From: Frischella japonica
GTDB taxonomy: Bacteria; Pseudomonadota; Gammaproteobacteria; Enterobacterales; Orbaceae
Direction of reading: 5' to 3'
NCBI RefSeq assembly: GCF_014489845.1
Contig: NZ_JABURY010000017.1
Location: 1-58,420 of the forward strand
DNA length: 58,420 nucleotides
Below the pieces are notes generated by a model that was not told the origin of the DNA, did no database searches, and was given only the letters and a program-made list of their open reading frames with translations. The translations under genes and the position numbers were made by a program. Positions 57,862 through 58,420 of the stretch are shown here, in pieces (the stretch's first letter is position 1; every line of letters begins with the position of its first letter).

Positions 57862-58420
57862 ATGGTAGTCAAGTATTTAGGATTTTTTTTGCAGAAAATA
57901 AAAGATCAAACAAGTTCAGTAAGCAGATGGGACTCATGGAATAAAACCAAATTTAGAAATAAAGTAGAAAAAGGCCAGCTCACTTCCGAAGAAGTTGCTA
58001 AATATAACCACGAGCATTTATTGGGATATGAGTTTTGCATATTACAGTCCGAACAATCACTTTACCCCGATTGTTACGTTACCATCGTGCCAAGAAATAA
58101 ACATGTTGGCGTTAATTTTATCGATAATGACGGTCGTGAGTATCTAACTTATCTTTTTCATGAAGTAAAAGAAGATCGAACGTTATTTCTACAAGAAGTT
58201 TGGTTTTATCAATTTATCCCTGGAAACAGCAGCGAAGACCAAGAGTACCGGATCCACTTTGTATTTGATCAGGACGGAACCTATGCAGCCCGAAAATATA
58301 TCGATTCTAAGAGGAAATACGAAGATTACGAAGGCAATCAAACACTGGACTTTTCCGGCTTATACGAAAAATATCCCGAATTTGGACAATACCAAGGCAT
58401 CATCCAACTTGAACGCCCAG
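57862..58420 (+). CDS. Probable immunity-cluster protein, cut by the window end
   Basis: An open frame of at least 186 codons running off the right edge. AAAGGAGGTTGGCT just before the ATG is the best ribosome site of the cluster. The protein is soluble, acidic and aromatic-rich: MVVKYLGFFLQKIKDQTSSV, YNHEHLLGYEFCILQSEQSL, VNFIDNDGREYLTYLFHEV, VWFYQFIPGNSSEDQEYR, and KYIDSKRKYEDYEGNQ. No membrane segment. Not recognised at family level; size, composition and neighbours fit an immunity protein of a polymorphic toxin system. Confidence 0.6.
   Translation, partial: MVVKYLGFFLQKIKDQTSSVSRWDSWNKTKFRNKVEKGQLTSEEVAKYNHEHLLGYEFCILQSEQSLYPDCYVTIVPRNKHVGVNFIDNDGREYLTYLFHEVKEDRTLFLQEVWFYQFIPGNSSEDQEYRIHFVFDQDGTYAARKYIDSKRKYEDYEGNQTLDFSGLYEKYPEFGQYQGIIQLERP

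Overview
The window is an AT-rich chromosomal stretch of a gammaproteobacterium. Many genes read as clear orthologues of Escherichia coli proteins (SrmB, RimO, MdtK, PmbA, DarP, BtsT, YnbA/C/D, AlaA, pitrilysin, RF3, DusA, BamE, PheA, MutY, YggX, MltC, TrmA, CusR/CusS-like, PBP1a, RsmD), but gene order differs from the enteric bacteria. Low GC, many small lipoproteins, CRISPR repeats of the subtype I-F kind and a cluster of polymorphic-toxin immunity genes fit an Orbaceae-type insect-gut symbiont such as Gilliamella. That placement is inference; no rRNA or marker tree was available.

Layout. 1-5.3 kb: housekeeping genes (srmB, a 2-Cys peroxiredoxin, rimO, mdtK). 5.4-8.7 kb: an accessory patch behind a tRNA-Val(GAC), with a transporter fragment, three small lipoproteins, a tail-anchored protein whose frame is broken at a slippery A7 run, and a decayed phage gene. 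8.7-18.9 kb: TPM/LemA pair, a ClsC-like phospholipase D, a membrane protein, then yfaY-sulP-pmbA (minus) opposite darP. 19-30.5 kb: three CRISPR arrays (21, 10 and 18 repeats), separated by an exported protein, btsT and the ynbA-ynbC-ynbD operon. No cas gene lies in the window. 31-43 kb: a DUF711/ACT pair, alaA, a decayed mini-CRISPR locus that now looks like a two-way terminator, ptrA with ynbB and an acyltransferase, prfC, dusA, bamE. 42.7-47.9 kb: pheA, mutY, yggX, mltC, ygbA, trmA. 48-54.3 kb: a copper-type two-component system, PBP1a, rsmD, yhhL. 54.3-58.4 kb: tRNA-Gly(GCC), a dead IS3-family element and a run of intact and broken immunity-type genes that leaves the window.

How parts work together. 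The three arrays share one leader architecture: a near-identical 133-nt segment with an IHF-type site exactly 84 nt from the first repeat, flanked by inverted A/T arms. They are read from right to left and probably use a cas locus elsewhere. The ynb genes, with ynbB and a PlsC-like acyltransferase 10 kb away, suggest an uncharacterised lipid-headgroup pathway.

The most interesting new candidate is at 48.1-48.3 kb. Where E. coli has cusCFBA divergent from cusRS, this sequence shows a CusR-like box, a minus-strand promoter and about 105 nt ending in a strong intrinsic terminator: a possible copper-controlled small RNA. A close second is 34.27-34.42 kb, where three CRISPR repeats still in 60-nt register have been turned into terminators between convergent genes.
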